IMG/VR virus record: IMGVR_UViG_3300020732_000013
Coordinates: 1-62,896 of that record
Length of the DNA stretch: 62,896 nt
Direction: 5' to 3' (one strand)
Source: a virus
Of this stretch, positions 17,402 to 24,998 are shown one piece after another. Position numbers and translations under genes: made by a program. The first letter of the stretch is position 1; each line of letters opens with the position of its first letter. The notes below the pieces were generated by a model. It was not told where the DNA came from. It worked only from the letters and a program-made list of their open reading frames with translations, and did no database searches.

Positions 17402-17688
17402 TTTTCCAACTCCTTGCGTAGGTTGTCTACGTTTGTTTCATCGATCACGAATGAACGCCCACCTGCTTTACGAATCTCACTCATGTGATGCAGTTGCAAA
17501 GCCGTGGGCTTGTTCCCGTTTGCCTTCACTTCTATACCAAAGAATGCGCCCTGAAAACAAACCAAAAAATCGGGGACGCCTGAGTTGCCAAAACCAGTGC
17601 CTAACGGCATGGCGTAGTACGCTCCCATGTCCATTAGAATCTTTTTAACCTTTGCCTTCACCTTTGATTCCGGTGTAGTGCTTCCCAT
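17395..17688 (-). CDS. VRR-NUC nuclease
   Basis: 97 residues, the full length of a stand-alone phage VRR-NUC domain. Active-site pattern seen: G37-V-P-D40, then I-E53-V-K55 and Q65 in TALQLHHM, matching the PD-(D/E)XK fold of this family. GGAG lies about ten bases before ATG 17688. It overlaps the upstream gene by 44 bases and the DUF3310 gene by seven. The family cleaves structured DNA; a role in resolving replication or recombination intermediates is inferred. Confidence 0.88.
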   Translation of the reverse strand: MGSTTPESKVKAKVKKILMDMGAYYAMPLGTGFGNSGVPDFLVCFQGAFFGIEVKANGNKPTALQLHHMSEIRKAGGRSFVIDETNVDNLRKELEKW

Positions 17689-18076
17689 TACTCTCTCCTC
17701 GCATCTCGTCTATTAACCAACCGGGAAGAACTACGGTATAGATATGCTCGCTGACACGCCACCCTATTTCATCGTAGGACTCTGGGTAATGATGATTCCT
17801 ATACACATGCTCGTTCGCAATGAAATGATCCCCCGCATTATTCATCGCTGAATGTTGCGGCACAGTAAAGATCAGGGCCAGTTTCCGCTTAATCTGTTTG
17901 GGGAGTGTCGTAGGAGTGTAGAGCCGCTTGTGCCCTATACCGACGTACGCAATCACATGTCCAGATACTCCATTATCGTCCGTATAGATCCAAAGAGGTA
18001 CACGCCACAGATCACTCATGCCCACCCAATTCATATTGAGTGGGGCGAGAGTGTCCAAAAACTTTTCCAGTTTCAT
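17645..18076 (-). CDS. 143-residue protein, unknown
   Basis: ATG 18074-18076 is chosen over one 27 bases upstream because that one lies inside the preceding gene and has no ribosome site; neither has a strong one. The product is beta-rich with many aromatic residues (WVGMSDLWRVPLWIY, HVIAYVGIGHKRLYTP) and a GWRVSEHIYTVVLPGWLIDEM segment near the end. No family recognised. Confidence 0.65.
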   Translation of the reverse strand: MKLEKFLDTLAPLNMNWVGMSDLWRVPLWIYTDDNGVSGHVIAYVGIGHKRLYTPTTLPKQIKRKLALIFTVPQHSAMNNAGDHFIANEHVYRNHHYPESYDEIGWRVSEHIYTVVLPGWLIDEMRGESNGKHYTGIKGEGKG

Positions 18077-18081
18077 AGAGA

Positions 18082-19101
18082 TTACTTGTCGAACATGAAC
18101 CATTGGTGCGTATCAGAGTAATCGCCTTGTCGCCATGCCACAGTGCCCGTCTCCGGGTAGAGCGTCAATTCACCAACGTTCGGTATGAAACCGTCCGCAT
18201 CGCGCGGCACCTGATGCTCGCGACTCAACTTGAGCATGGTTAACGTACCCTTGACACGTCGGCCCGTTGCATTGGCGATCCAGTTATCTAACTCATCAAT
18301 GGTGTTGAAGCACTGAAACGGAAACGTGATGCCTGAATTCTGGTGAATGTAATTCGTCTGATTCTTACGTATCGCATCGATGTGTTCCGACAAGTCGATT
18401 CCACCAAAGTACCACCGCTCGCTATGACCTATCTTGGAATGCAGGATGAGGTACTTATCTCCGGCAAGATAATTCTCAACGGTCTTGACGTACTCATTGA
18501 ACTTGGCATCGCGCGTCTCGTAGAAGTTCATCAACGCTTCGATGTCTCGCAGCGGCTCCTTGGGCACCGCAATGCGTTGCGCTCCGCCCACAGCCATCCG
18601 CACGGCCCACTGCTGCGCAACGTAATCCAGTTCGAACGTACTCGCAGTCTCAGTCGGCTTGAATTTCTCGGTCATCTTGCTCGCCAACCGCCACATGCCA
18701 ACCCGGATGAATGAGTCAACGTCCTTGATCGAATCCTTGATCCTCTGTGAGCCAGAGTTATCACTACCCAGACGACGCAAGACGTATCGAAGGTTCTTGC
18801 TTTCGATCACATCGTTGAAGTGCCCACGGGGCCAGATAAGCGGCTCGACAGGAGTCTGGATCTTGACCGAATCATTCTGCACGGCGACGCGCAACGCACA
18901 CGCGCCGGACGCCGCGCTGAAATAAGCGTAGTGCTTACGATAGGGATTCATCCCTGCCACATCGACGGCGCTGCACGTCAGCCCCGCCGTGAACTCGTAG
19001 CCCTTGAGGGCTACGATCATGGGCCACACAGGAGACCTTTTGACCTCCTGCATCTGCTCTTCAGTGAACATGCGAGGATAGAAATACTTGGACAGACTCA
19101 T
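18082..19101 (-). CDS. 339-residue protein in the MoxR/VWA neighbourhood, unknown
   Basis: ATG 19101 lies behind AAGGAG with nine bases' spacing. The product is mixed alpha/beta with a helical middle (LRYVLRRLGSDN, KMTEKFKP) and no recognisable catalytic motif; the C-terminal part (ELTLYPETGTVAWRQGDY) is beta-rich. It begins ten bases after the VWA-metallopeptidase gene and is probably transcribed with it, so a substrate or adaptor for that system is possible. That is inference from position. Confidence 0.75.
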   Translation of the reverse strand: MSLSKYFYPRMFTEEQMQEVKRSPVWPMIVALKGYEFTAGLTCSAVDVAGMNPYRKHYAYFSAASGACALRVAVQNDSVKIQTPVEPLIWPRGHFNDVIESKNLRYVLRRLGSDNSGSQRIKDSIKDVDSFIRVGMWRLASKMTEKFKPTETASTFELDYVAQQWAVRMAVGGAQRIAVPKEPLRDIEALMNFYETRDAKFNEYVKTVENYLAGDKYLILHSKIGHSERWYFGGIDLSEHIDAIRKNQTNYIHQNSGITFPFQCFNTIDELDNWIANATGRRVKGTLTMLKLSREHQVPRDADGFIPNVGELTLYPETGTVAWRQGDYSDTHQWFMFDK

Positions 19102-19111
19102 GGCTTACTCC

Positions 19112-20413
19112 TTACTTGAACTTGACTGACTTGCCGACAGGCGGCTTAAAAGAATCATTACCCTTGACAACCCAAAGGGCCGGTATGCGGGCATCCCATT
19201 TCACGTCCGGTTCGACGTACCCATCGGTGAACACGACCATGCAATCGGCGGTCATGCGCTGCGCAGTCAGGTAGTCGCTGACGCAGCCCACGCGCGTACC
19301 GCCGCCGCCCTGCGGCTTGAGGACATCGGCGAGGTTGCTATAGTTGTCGTACAGCACCTGCTCACCGTGCACGTCGGTGTCCCACCACAACACGACCACC
19401 TCCTCCGGACGCACCTGCTCACAAATCAATGCCAGTGATCCGCACACCCGGGAGATGTCATCCTGACGTATCGACCCCGACGTATCGATGGCGACGATCA
19501 GACGACCGATGCGCTCAGAGATTGTCGATGGCCTATACAAATCATCGGCGAGACGGCGAACGTTAAACCGACGGAACGAATACTCATCGCGCCCAGACAT
19601 CGATTGCGTAACGAACTCCTGCATGACGTCGCGATAGTCTTCCTCCGGCTCCAACAGTTCCTTGATCGCGCGCGGCACATCAACGCCCATCGCACCTGCG
19701 ATCAGCGCGGACTGCTGAATGGCCTGATCGATCTTGGCCTCCTGCTCCTTGATGTCATCGCCCTTGGCACCGCTGACCTTGCTCCAGTCGTGCTTGTCGC
19801 GCGGTGTGGTGTCGTACTGCTTGCCACCGATCTCGACCGACGATGACGGCTCCGACTGCCCCGGCTTAGGTTGCCCCGCGCCTTGGTTCTGGCCCTGACC
19901 CTTCTTGCCCGGGGCCGGATTGCCCTGCTGTTTGCCGTCCTTGTCCTGCCCCGTCTTCAAGAAGTTATATACCTGACGCACAGACCAATTGCGGAACTGC
20001 GGGTCGAGCAGCGGGTTCGGCCCCCACTTCACGAACGACGGATCCTGCATCCGAATCTGTTCGATCCAATCGTTGACCACATAGTCCGCCGCAGCGTTGG
20101 TCAACTGCGGGTCTTCCTTCCACAGGTCACGGTGACGTGGCAGGTGCTTGAGTACGACATGGAACGTCTCGTGAAGTACGACCTCGACGATCTGCTCAAT
20201 GCTCAGGCTGTTCAGGTACTCCATCGCGTAATACTTGTTTACGCCATCGGTGTACGCCGTGGGGCATCCCGACTCAGCCGCAGTCACAACCTTCGACTCG
20301 CCCAACATCAACACACCTGCGTACAGGTACGTCAACTTGTGCTTCATGATGCGCAAGTGCGCGCGCTTGAGATTGGTCTCGGCTTGCTTCATCAGATCAA
20401 CGGCGGCGGTCAT
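19112..20413 (-). CDS. VWA-like metallopeptidase-domain protein (DUF2201 type), partner of the MoxR ATPase
   Basis: 433 residues. N-terminal zinc-peptidase-like motif LHETFH (H81, E82, H85) with a second-shell NAAADYVVNDW segment (about 107-117) fits the DUF2201 N-terminal domain. A Gly/Pro/Gln-rich linker spans about 160-215. The C-terminal VWA-like domain has the metal-site motif AIDTSGSI (near 306) and FTDGYVEPD (near 410). In bacteria such proteins pair with MoxR AAA+ ATPases as metal-dependent remodelling systems; the ATPase lies 178 bases upstream here. Start behind GGAG, coupled to the 60-residue gene. Confidence 0.88.
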   Translation of the reverse strand: MTAAVDLMKQAETNLKRAHLRIMKHKLTYLYAGVLMLGESKVVTAAESGCPTAYTDGVNKYYAMEYLNSLSIEQIVEVVLHETFHVVLKHLPRHRDLWKEDPQLTNAAADYVVNDWIEQIRMQDPSFVKWGPNPLLDPQFRNWSVRQVYNFLKTGQDKDGKQQGNPAPGKKGQGQNQGAGQPKPGQSEPSSSVEIGGKQYDTTPRDKHDWSKVSGAKGDDIKEQEAKIDQAIQQSALIAGAMGVDVPRAIKELLEPEEDYRDVMQEFVTQSMSGRDEYSFRRFNVRRLADDLYRPSTISERIGRLIVAIDTSGSIRQDDISRVCGSLALICEQVRPEEVVVLWWDTDVHGEQVLYDNYSNLADVLKPQGGGGTRVGCVSDYLTAQRMTADCMVVFTDGYVEPDVKWDARIPALWVVKGNDSFKPPVGKSVKFK

Positions 20414-20592
20414 AGCACCAACTCCTTCTGTTCGACTTTGATCTTGAACCCCAGAGCCTGAATGGTCTTGAGATCCATACGCTTCAGCGTCTTGGTTCCA
20501 GTCAACTGGGTGAAACGGAAAGCGGTCTCGTTGACGGGGTAGAAATGTTCTACCCCATACACACTCCGCGACTCGATGATTACTGTGTCCAT
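20410..20592 (-). CDS. 60-residue protein between MoxR and VWA genes
   Basis: Start overlaps the MoxR stop (TAATG) and stop overlaps the VWA gene start (ATGA). FYPVNETAFRFTQLTGTKTLKRMDLKTIQALGFKI looks like a small folded domain of a type found in other phages. No function recognised; the tight coupling implies it belongs to the MoxR/VWA operon. Confidence 0.75.
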   Translation of the reverse strand: MDTVIIESRSVYGVEHFYPVNETAFRFTQLTGTKTLKRMDLKTIQALGFKIKVEQKELVL

Positions 20593-21668
20593 TACATCAA
20601 CACCTCGTAGTTGTCCTCAGACCACTTGGCGATCTGCGCATTGCGCATCGCCATGCGAGCGGTGCGTGGCGACTGCACAAGCATCGTGAAGAACACACCC
20701 TGAATCTCAATCGACTGGATGCGATTGGCCCACTGCATGAAGCCCGACAACTCGTCCTGCGTCTCCAACATGTCGACCGCATTGAACAGGGTCATCAGCA
20801 ACGCACCTGCGTTGTCCGGCACCGCGACGGTCGGATCCTTGAGGATCTTCTCGACCGGGATGATGTCCTTCTCCATCTGGATGAACGTCGACATCATCTG
20901 ACCCGCAGCGTCACCCAACAGGCCGTGCAGACCGTCCGTGACCAGATCGTCCCCAAGGAACGCGCGATCCCGAATGACCTCGTCAGCCAACGCGAGCGAG
21001 CGAGGCGACACGAACTGCGTCTGACCTGCACGGCGCGGGTTGAAGATGTACGGGTTATCGTCCTGACCCTCGTCGAGGTACGACGCCATCATGCGAGTGT
21101 TCATCGCCACGCAAGAGCGCGTGATGACGCTGATGCCGTTCTCACCTGCCCACAGGTTCCACTCCTTGGCGGTGCACTTGCGCATCTTGAGCCGCATCAA
21201 GCGGTTGGCAGAGTGCGCTTCGATGGTGTCGTTCACACCGTCCGACGCATGGTTGGACGTCGCGAACACGATGCTCCCGGGCGGCAGCGCCACGTCGCCA
21301 ATGATTCTCTCAAGCGTCAAGCGAGTGAACATCTTCTTGAGCAAGCGGTCAGTCTTCAGATACTCGTCGAGCATCAGGACGATGGCCTTGCCCGATCCCA
21401 ACTTGAGCCGCGCGCTGATGTACGTGACCAGTGCCTTCTCGTCATGGACGGGGATGTCCATCGCGAGCGCGCCCTCAAGGATCGTGGGGCAGTCGAGGTA
21501 TACGTACTCGTACGCATCGCCCATCTGCTTCTCAAGCGCCTTGAGGATGCTCGACTTGCCTGTCCCCGGCTCGCCTTCGATGAGGACGGTGACGCGCTTG
21601 CCGATGCGCTGAATCATCTTGATGCAACCCGCCATCGACGTGAAACGGGTGAACTTAACGGTACTCAT
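20592..21668 (-). CDS. MoxR-like AAA+ ATPase
   Basis: 358 residues. Walker A GEPGTGKSS (32-40), Walker B IVLMLDEYLK (97-105), sensor 1 FATSNH (135-140), and an arginine-finger candidate in SANRLMRLKM mark a MoxR/RavA-type AAA+ module, followed by a helical C-terminal region. AGGAG precedes the ATG. MoxR proteins use ATP to remodel partners that carry VWA domains, and such a partner is encoded two genes downstream. The phage target is unknown. Confidence 0.9.
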   Translation of the reverse strand: MSTVKFTRFTSMAGCIKMIQRIGKRVTVLIEGEPGTGKSSILKALEKQMGDAYEYVYLDCPTILEGALAMDIPVHDEKALVTYISARLKLGSGKAIVLMLDEYLKTDRLLKKMFTRLTLERIIGDVALPPGSIVFATSNHASDGVNDTIEAHSANRLMRLKMRKCTAKEWNLWAGENGISVITRSCVAMNTRMMASYLDEGQDDNPYIFNPRRAGQTQFVSPRSLALADEVIRDRAFLGDDLVTDGLHGLLGDAAGQMMSTFIQMEKDIIPVEKILKDPTVAVPDNAGALLMTLFNAVDMLETQDELSGFMQWANRIQSIEIQGVFFTMLVQSPRTARMAMRNAQIAKWSEDNYEVLM

Positions 21669-21707
21669 TTGAACTTCTCCTAACTGATATGAACTGACTG
21701 GGTACTC

Positions 21708-22619
21708 TTACACACGGAACTTCGACAGGATGTCGGACACCTCCTCGTGCACCTGCGCGCGCAACGTGACCGACTCCTTCAGGGCCGGGACGCTCATGTC
21801 ACGTAGAACATTCTCAAGCGACGTGCGAGTGTCGATCAGGTTGGACGGCAGTGCATCCGCCATCGCCCCAATCGTGTCGCACATCTCCAACGCCTTGGTG
21901 ATCGTGTCCTCGTACAACTTCCGCTTGGTCACCTTGACCTCGCCGTTGTCACCCACGGTGGTCACGACCTCGCAGCAGTGGGCTATGGACTTCATCACCT
22001 CCGCAAGCCCTGCGCTCATGTCCTCGACGATGTTGTCGAGCATCTGGCGGGTGCGCTTCTGGTAGTGGGCGCGCTCGTCCTCGACCGCTTCCATCGCAAT
22101 GCGAGTGCGGAAGTCATCCAACGGCACGTCCATCACGGTCATCTCCGCGCTGAACGCGCGACGCGCGCGCAACTCCGCCACGGTCGGGTAATCGTTCGCG
22201 TTGTACAGATCGCCCTGCGCAGTCACGGCCTTGTTCGCGACAAGGAACGGATACGCATCGTAGAACTCCTCCTCCAACTTGGCAGTGCGCTCCGCATGCA
22301 CCGCCCAATCCTTGCGAACGCGCAGCATCCGATTGATCGGCACCAACTTGAGCGAGCCGCACCACTCGTACGACACGACGTTCAGCCAGTTGTAGATCGT
22401 CTGGCGGTTGTTGATCAGCGCGCGGTGTTCGGCACACCCTGCGAGCAACTTCTTGACCGTCGCAACGGCGTCGCGGTCAGCGTTGTTCTCAGCAGCCACC
22501 TTGTCGCTCAGGCGCTTGTCGGTGCGGGTGCCCGTCCAGACGCTGATGTCGACGGCAATGAGCCGCGCGGATGAGGCAAGCGACGTCACATGCTTGCTCG
22601 GTTCGATGGTAATCGTCAT
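21708..22619 (-). CDS. 303-residue helical protein upstream of MoxR (DUF3150-like)
   Basis: First gene of the operon driven by the promoter at 22712-22740; AGGAG lies eight bases before ATG 22619. The product is mostly helical with charged heptad-like stretches (about 130-210 and 255-300) and an N-terminal ARLIAVDISVWTGTRTDKRL segment. Proteins of this size and start next to phage or plasmid MoxR genes are often DUF3150; I could not confirm that without a profile search. Likely part of the MoxR/VWA system. Confidence 0.75.
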   Translation of the reverse strand: MTITIEPSKHVTSLASSARLIAVDISVWTGTRTDKRLSDKVAAENNADRDAVATVKKLLAGCAEHRALINNRQTIYNWLNVVSYEWCGSLKLVPINRMLRVRKDWAVHAERTAKLEEEFYDAYPFLVANKAVTAQGDLYNANDYPTVAELRARRAFSAEMTVMDVPLDDFRTRIAMEAVEDERAHYQKRTRQMLDNIVEDMSAGLAEVMKSIAHCCEVVTTVGDNGEVKVTKRKLYEDTITKALEMCDTIGAMADALPSNLIDTRTSLENVLRDMSVPALKESVTLRAQVHEEVSDILSKFRV

Positions 22620-22643
22620 TACAAATACTCCTAAATGACTGTC

Positions 22644-22663
22644 TGCGTTAGGGTGCTAACGCA
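22644..22663. promoter_or_regulatory. Dispersed palindrome, copy B (leader of the MoxR operon)
   Basis: Arms TGCGTTAG and CTAACGCA, spacer GGTG. It lies between the promoter (-10 at 22712-22717) and ATG 22619, hence in the transcribed leader, about 25 bases before the start codon. It could act as an operator or as an RNA hairpin near the ribosome site. Confidence 0.75.
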
Positions 22664-22685
22664 CCGTTAAAAACTTCAATTCACT

Positions 22686-22740
22686 TGGGACGCACGTCGC
22701 CCACGTCAGATAGTATAACCTTTCTTGATGTATTAGTCAA
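22686..22740 (-). promoter_or_regulatory. Sigma70-type promoter with operator-like element, MoxR operon
   Basis: On the minus strand: TTGACT (22740-22735), 17-base spacer, TATACT (22717-22712). Just downstream, across the expected transcription start, GTGGGC (22704-22699) and an imperfect mate form a degenerate copy of the inverted repeat seen intact at 24290-24308. The same order of parts recurs before the 251-residue gene. Confidence 0.8.
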
Positions 22741-22826
22741 CCCATGCCCGGAACCCCGCGCGCGACAAAAACCAGTGCCTACCCTTTTCGGCGCGCGCGT
22801 GTAGAAGTTGGCCCGTCGAGTGCGGC

Positions 22827-22955
22827 TCATTGCCGCACCCGCTTCATAAGAAATTCAAAGGCCGCTACGTACGCCACGATCACCGCCACGCCCACGACAA
22901 ACAGCATGGCTCCGATGATGATCAGGTCAGCCAACGCAATGAATATTTCGCTCAT
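22827..22955 (-). CDS. 42-residue membrane protein
   Basis: ATG 22953-22955 lies behind GGAGGG and directly after the upstream stop; TGA 22827-22829. Residues 5-37 are hydrophobic (IALADLIIIGAMLFVVGVAV then IVAYVAAFEFL), fitting one long or two short membrane helices, followed by basic MKRVRQ. Last gene before the next promoter. Function unknown; a small early inner-membrane protein. Confidence 0.7.
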   Translation of the reverse strand: MSEIFIALADLIIIGAMLFVVGVAVIVAYVAAFEFLMKRVRQ

Positions 22956-22957
22956 GA

Positions 22958-23197
22958 TCAACCCTCCAATGTGCGACCCGGGCGGGTCAGTTGCTTCAGC
23001 ATCGTCCGGTCCGTGACCGGGACATAGTTACTCTTATGCATGGGCACGATGGTGTGCTTGACCGCGCGCGCAGCGCGCTCGCGCTCTGCCATGTGTGCCA
23101 TGTAGTCCTCGCAGCACATGCACTCCCCGCAGCCGCAGGTTCGCCCCACGGCGATACGCTCCGCCAGTCGGGCCTGTTCGCGCGCAAGATTGATCAT
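22958..23197 (-). CDS. Cys-rich 79-residue protein
   Basis: A cluster CGCGECMCCEDY (22-33) holds five cysteines in eleven residues, probably a metal site. The N-terminal part is a charged helix (NLAREQARLAERIAVGR) and the C-terminal half is basic. ATG overlaps the upstream stop (ATGA). No family recognised. Confidence 0.75.
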   Translation of the reverse strand: MINLAREQARLAERIAVGRTCGCGECMCCEDYMAHMAERERAARAVKHTIVPMHKSNYVPVTDRTMLKQLTRPGRTLEG

Positions 23198-23457
23198 TTG
23201 AGATTCTCCTTGCTCACGTACATGGTCATGAACTTGAACGGTATGTCGCGAGTCTTCACTTTGTTCGTTCCTGCGATCTCGTCAAAGATTGACGGCGGTT
23301 GCGGCTCGTCTCCGCACGGGGCATTGATGTGGGCCTGATCGCGCTCCCATCGGTTCACCTGCGCCATGTCGCGGAAGTGTTCGAGCGCGCGTTCCAGTTG
23401 ATCAATGCGGTGTTGCATCTCGCACATGGCGAGGTCACGGTCTTTGCTGTAGGTCAT
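23194..23457 (-). CDS. 87-residue protein with N-terminal coiled coil
   Basis: ATG 23457 lies behind AAGGAG. Residues 9-40 (LAMCEMQHRIDQLERALEHFRDM) form a coiled-coil helix; the rest is Pro-rich then hydrophobic (IPFKFMTMYVSKENLK). It is coupled to the Cys-rich gene. Function unknown. Confidence 0.7.
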   Translation of the reverse strand: MTYSKDRDLAMCEMQHRIDQLERALEHFRDMAQVNRWERDQAHINAPCGDEPQPPSIFDEIAGTNKVKTRDIPFKFMTMYVSKENLK

Positions 23458-23469
23458 TTAAGATTCTCC

Positions 23470-24225
23470 TTACGCTGCAAGTTTTTTGATGTTGGACATC
23501 ACGGCAGTGCCGCCGTGGGCTTGAATGACAATCGAACCGTGGCGGTTCGTGGCCGTGCCATTGCATGCGGTGCATGCATCGCAGGTCATTTTCTTCCCGG
23601 CCTCTTCCGATGCGGGACAGATGGCCTCGCCTTTGATGCGCGCAACATGAGAGGGCAGGGCGACACGGAACGTGCGCCACCCATGACTCTGCGCAAGTGC
23701 GGCCTCTTCGATGTTGTCCACGGATGCCATGCAGATGCTGCGCAGGGCCGCGACGTCTGGAAACTGTTTCCATTGATGGGTGTAGCCCGTGTGGCCTACG
23801 GCATCCGCTAGCAGGTCATGCCATACCGTCAGAGGGACAGCCGCAGGATCCCCGTAGGTGCCGATGCGCACGAGACGGGCACGACCGATAGCGCGACGTT
23901 CAAAATTCGTCAGTGCATCAGGGTAACCGCCACGCATAAGAGTCTTGTAAACGACGAGAGGCCCTTGCCCCACATTCACGTAGCAGGTGCGGCCCTTGCC
24001 TGTGCCATCGCCCCGGTGTTTGCAATCCCCGCAGATGGATGCGTCATTGCCCGTCTTGATGGCATCCGTGGGTGTGATGTCCGCGCGCAAGATATGCGTC
24101 TGGATCATGTTGCCCGTCTTACGATTCTTGGATGTGATCTTGAGGCCGACTGCCACGACCACGATGGGTGAACCGTCGAGCATCGACGGGCCGCGATAGA
24201 TGACACGACCGTTGGAACTATTCAT
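23470..24225 (-). CDS. Conserved 251-residue phage/plasmid protein, unknown (DUF7227-like)
   Basis: AAGGAG precedes ATG 24225. Hallmarks: SICGDCKHRG and CYVNVGQGP (about 64-88), RIGTYGDPAAVP (120-131), TGYTHQWKQF (146-155), ASVDN..EA, GWRTFRV, and a C-terminal CDACTACNG. This set recurs in a widespread family of phage and plasmid proteins without known activity. The paired Cys motifs suggest metal binding, and the fixed GDP/THQW residues suggest an enzyme. It has its own promoter (24316-24343) carrying the duplicated operator module. Confidence 0.82.
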   Translation of the reverse strand: MNSSNGRVIYRGPSMLDGSPIVVVAVGLKITSKNRKTGNMIQTHILRADITPTDAIKTGNDASICGDCKHRGDGTGKGRTCYVNVGQGPLVVYKTLMRGGYPDALTNFERRAIGRARLVRIGTYGDPAAVPLTVWHDLLADAVGHTGYTHQWKQFPDVAALRSICMASVDNIEEAALAQSHGWRTFRVALPSHVARIKGEAICPASEEAGKKMTCDACTACNGTATNRHGSIVIQAHGGTAVMSNIKKLAA

Positions 24226-24247
24226 AACTGACTCCTTACTGACTGGA

Positions 24248-24269
24248 GTGCGTTAGCACCCTAACGCAC
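24248..24269. promoter_or_regulatory. Dispersed palindrome, copy C
   Basis: Nine-base arms GTGCGTTAG and CTAACGCAC with spacer CACC. Lies in the transcribed leader between the promoter at 24316-24343 and ATG 24225, at the same relative place as copy B before the MoxR operon. Confidence 0.78.
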
Positions 24270-24289
24270 CTGAAAATTTTCAAACGACT

Positions 24290-24343
24290 GTGGGCGCACC
24301 TTGCCCACATCAACCATTATACTCTTAAATGACCCTTAGTCAA
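24290..24343 (-). promoter_or_regulatory. Sigma70-type promoter with operator, 251-residue gene
   Basis: On the minus strand: TTGACT (24343-24338), 16-base spacer, consensus TATAAT (24321-24316). GTGGGC and GCCCAC with a seven-base spacer form a perfect inverted repeat at 24290-24308, covering the predicted transcription start. This position suits a repressor. Confidence 0.82.
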
Positions 24344-24740
24344 TAGCGGGAAAGTTTTGTTCCCGGCTTGTTCCCGTTGTTCCCGAAAATGAACTTATGG
24401 AATGGAACAGAAATGGGCATGTTTTTGATGGGGCGAGAACAGGTAAGTTCTTGATGTGTATATATTATTTATTAGAAAGTTATAATATATATAGGGGTTT
24501 GTTCCCGTTGTTCCAGCATATTGAAAAATGAACACGGAAGGATTGCCGATTTTTCCTCAAAATGAGTTAGAAAATTTCTAAATTACGCTTGCTGTCCATT
24601 CGCGCGCGAATCGTCTTTTGGCTTCATTTTCGAAAAATGCGGGAACACGGGAACAAACCGTGTTTTTTCCAACGATTACAATGTCTTGGGTGTTCCTTTT
24701 AAAAAGAACAAAAGGAACAAAAAACGCCCTTGCGGGAACA
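24344..24740. other. Non-coding region: GTTCCCG repeats around an AT-rich core (candidate origin or control region)
   Basis: No gene with a ribosome site is visible. GTTCCCG occurs at 24359, 24370, 24379 and 24501 (GTTCCAG at 24510), and inverted as CGGGAAC at 24640, 24648 and 24733. Between them, about 24456-24495 is nearly pure A/T (tatatattatttatt type). An imperfect 20-bp palindrome (TGTTCCTTTT with AAAAAGAACA) lies at 24691-24710. Iteron-like repeats beside an AT-rich stretch are typical of replication origins, but a regulator-binding array is equally possible. Confidence 0.5.
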
Positions 24741-24746
24741 AAACAG

Positions 24747-24768
24747 GTGCGTTAGGCACCTAACGCAC
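24747..24768. promoter_or_regulatory. Dispersed palindrome, copy D
   Basis: Ten-base arms GTGCGTTAGG and CCTAACGCAC around CA, the longest perfect copy of the family. It stands alone between the GTTCCCG repeats and the hairpin cluster, not in a gene leader. Confidence 0.75.
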
Positions 24769-24840
24769 TTCATTTATGGAGTTCCTAAACCATGCGGCTC
24801 ACGCGCGCGACGCGCACGCCACGCGCGCACAAGTCACTGG

Positions 24841-24922
24841 TATTTTTTCTGGCGTAGCCAGAAAAAATATGATAGGCTGCTCCGCAGCCTATCACCGAAT
24901 CGGACCGGCGGCGCGCCGCCGG
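24841..24922. repeat. Three consecutive perfect hairpins
   Basis: First: 13-base arms TATTTTTTCTGGC and its complement (24841-24869). Second: GATAGGCTGC and GCAGCCTATC around TCC (24871-24893). Third: an 18-bp GC palindrome (24905-24922) flanked by ATCGGACC direct repeats. None has a T-run in terminator position. They follow the terminator of the gene at 24996 on the minus strand. Confidence 0.7.
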
Positions 24923-24942
24923 ATCGGACCCGGAGCGCGGAC

Positions 24943-24978
24943 AAAAAAAAAGCCGGAGCGCCTTGCAGCGCTCCGGCT
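24943..24978 (-). terminator. Strong rho-independent terminator of the 24996-26200 operon
   Basis: On the minus strand, AGCCGGAGCGC pairs with GCGCTCCGGCT across a six-base loop, followed directly by nine T. It ends transcription of the two genes at 24996-26200, isolating them from the downstream regulatory region. Confidence 0.9.
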
Positions 24979-24981
24979 CAG

Positions 24982-24998
24982 TGATCGCAGCGCGATCA
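24982..24998. repeat. Hairpin over a stop codon
   Basis: TGATCGC and GCGATCA around AGC; its outer bases include the TGA of the 93-residue gene. It sits four bases before the operon terminator and forms a fifth hairpin in the 24841-24998 cluster. Confidence 0.55.

Noticed and set aside
20925-21683. A 252-codon plus-strand frame opposite the MoxR gene
   Set aside because: A shadow of GC-rich coding sequence on the other strand; the minus-strand product has complete AAA+ motifs.
22681-22830. A 49-codon minus-strand frame beginning at an ATGA overlap after the 42-residue membrane gene
   Set aside because: It runs straight through the -35/-10 promoter and operator of the MoxR operon, and the predicted product looks random (RTRRANFYTRAPKR...).
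24841-24869. Bidirectional terminator at the 13-bp hairpin
   Set aside because: The T tract is on the 5' arm and the A tract on the 3' arm in both readings, so no RNA from either strand would end in U after the stem.
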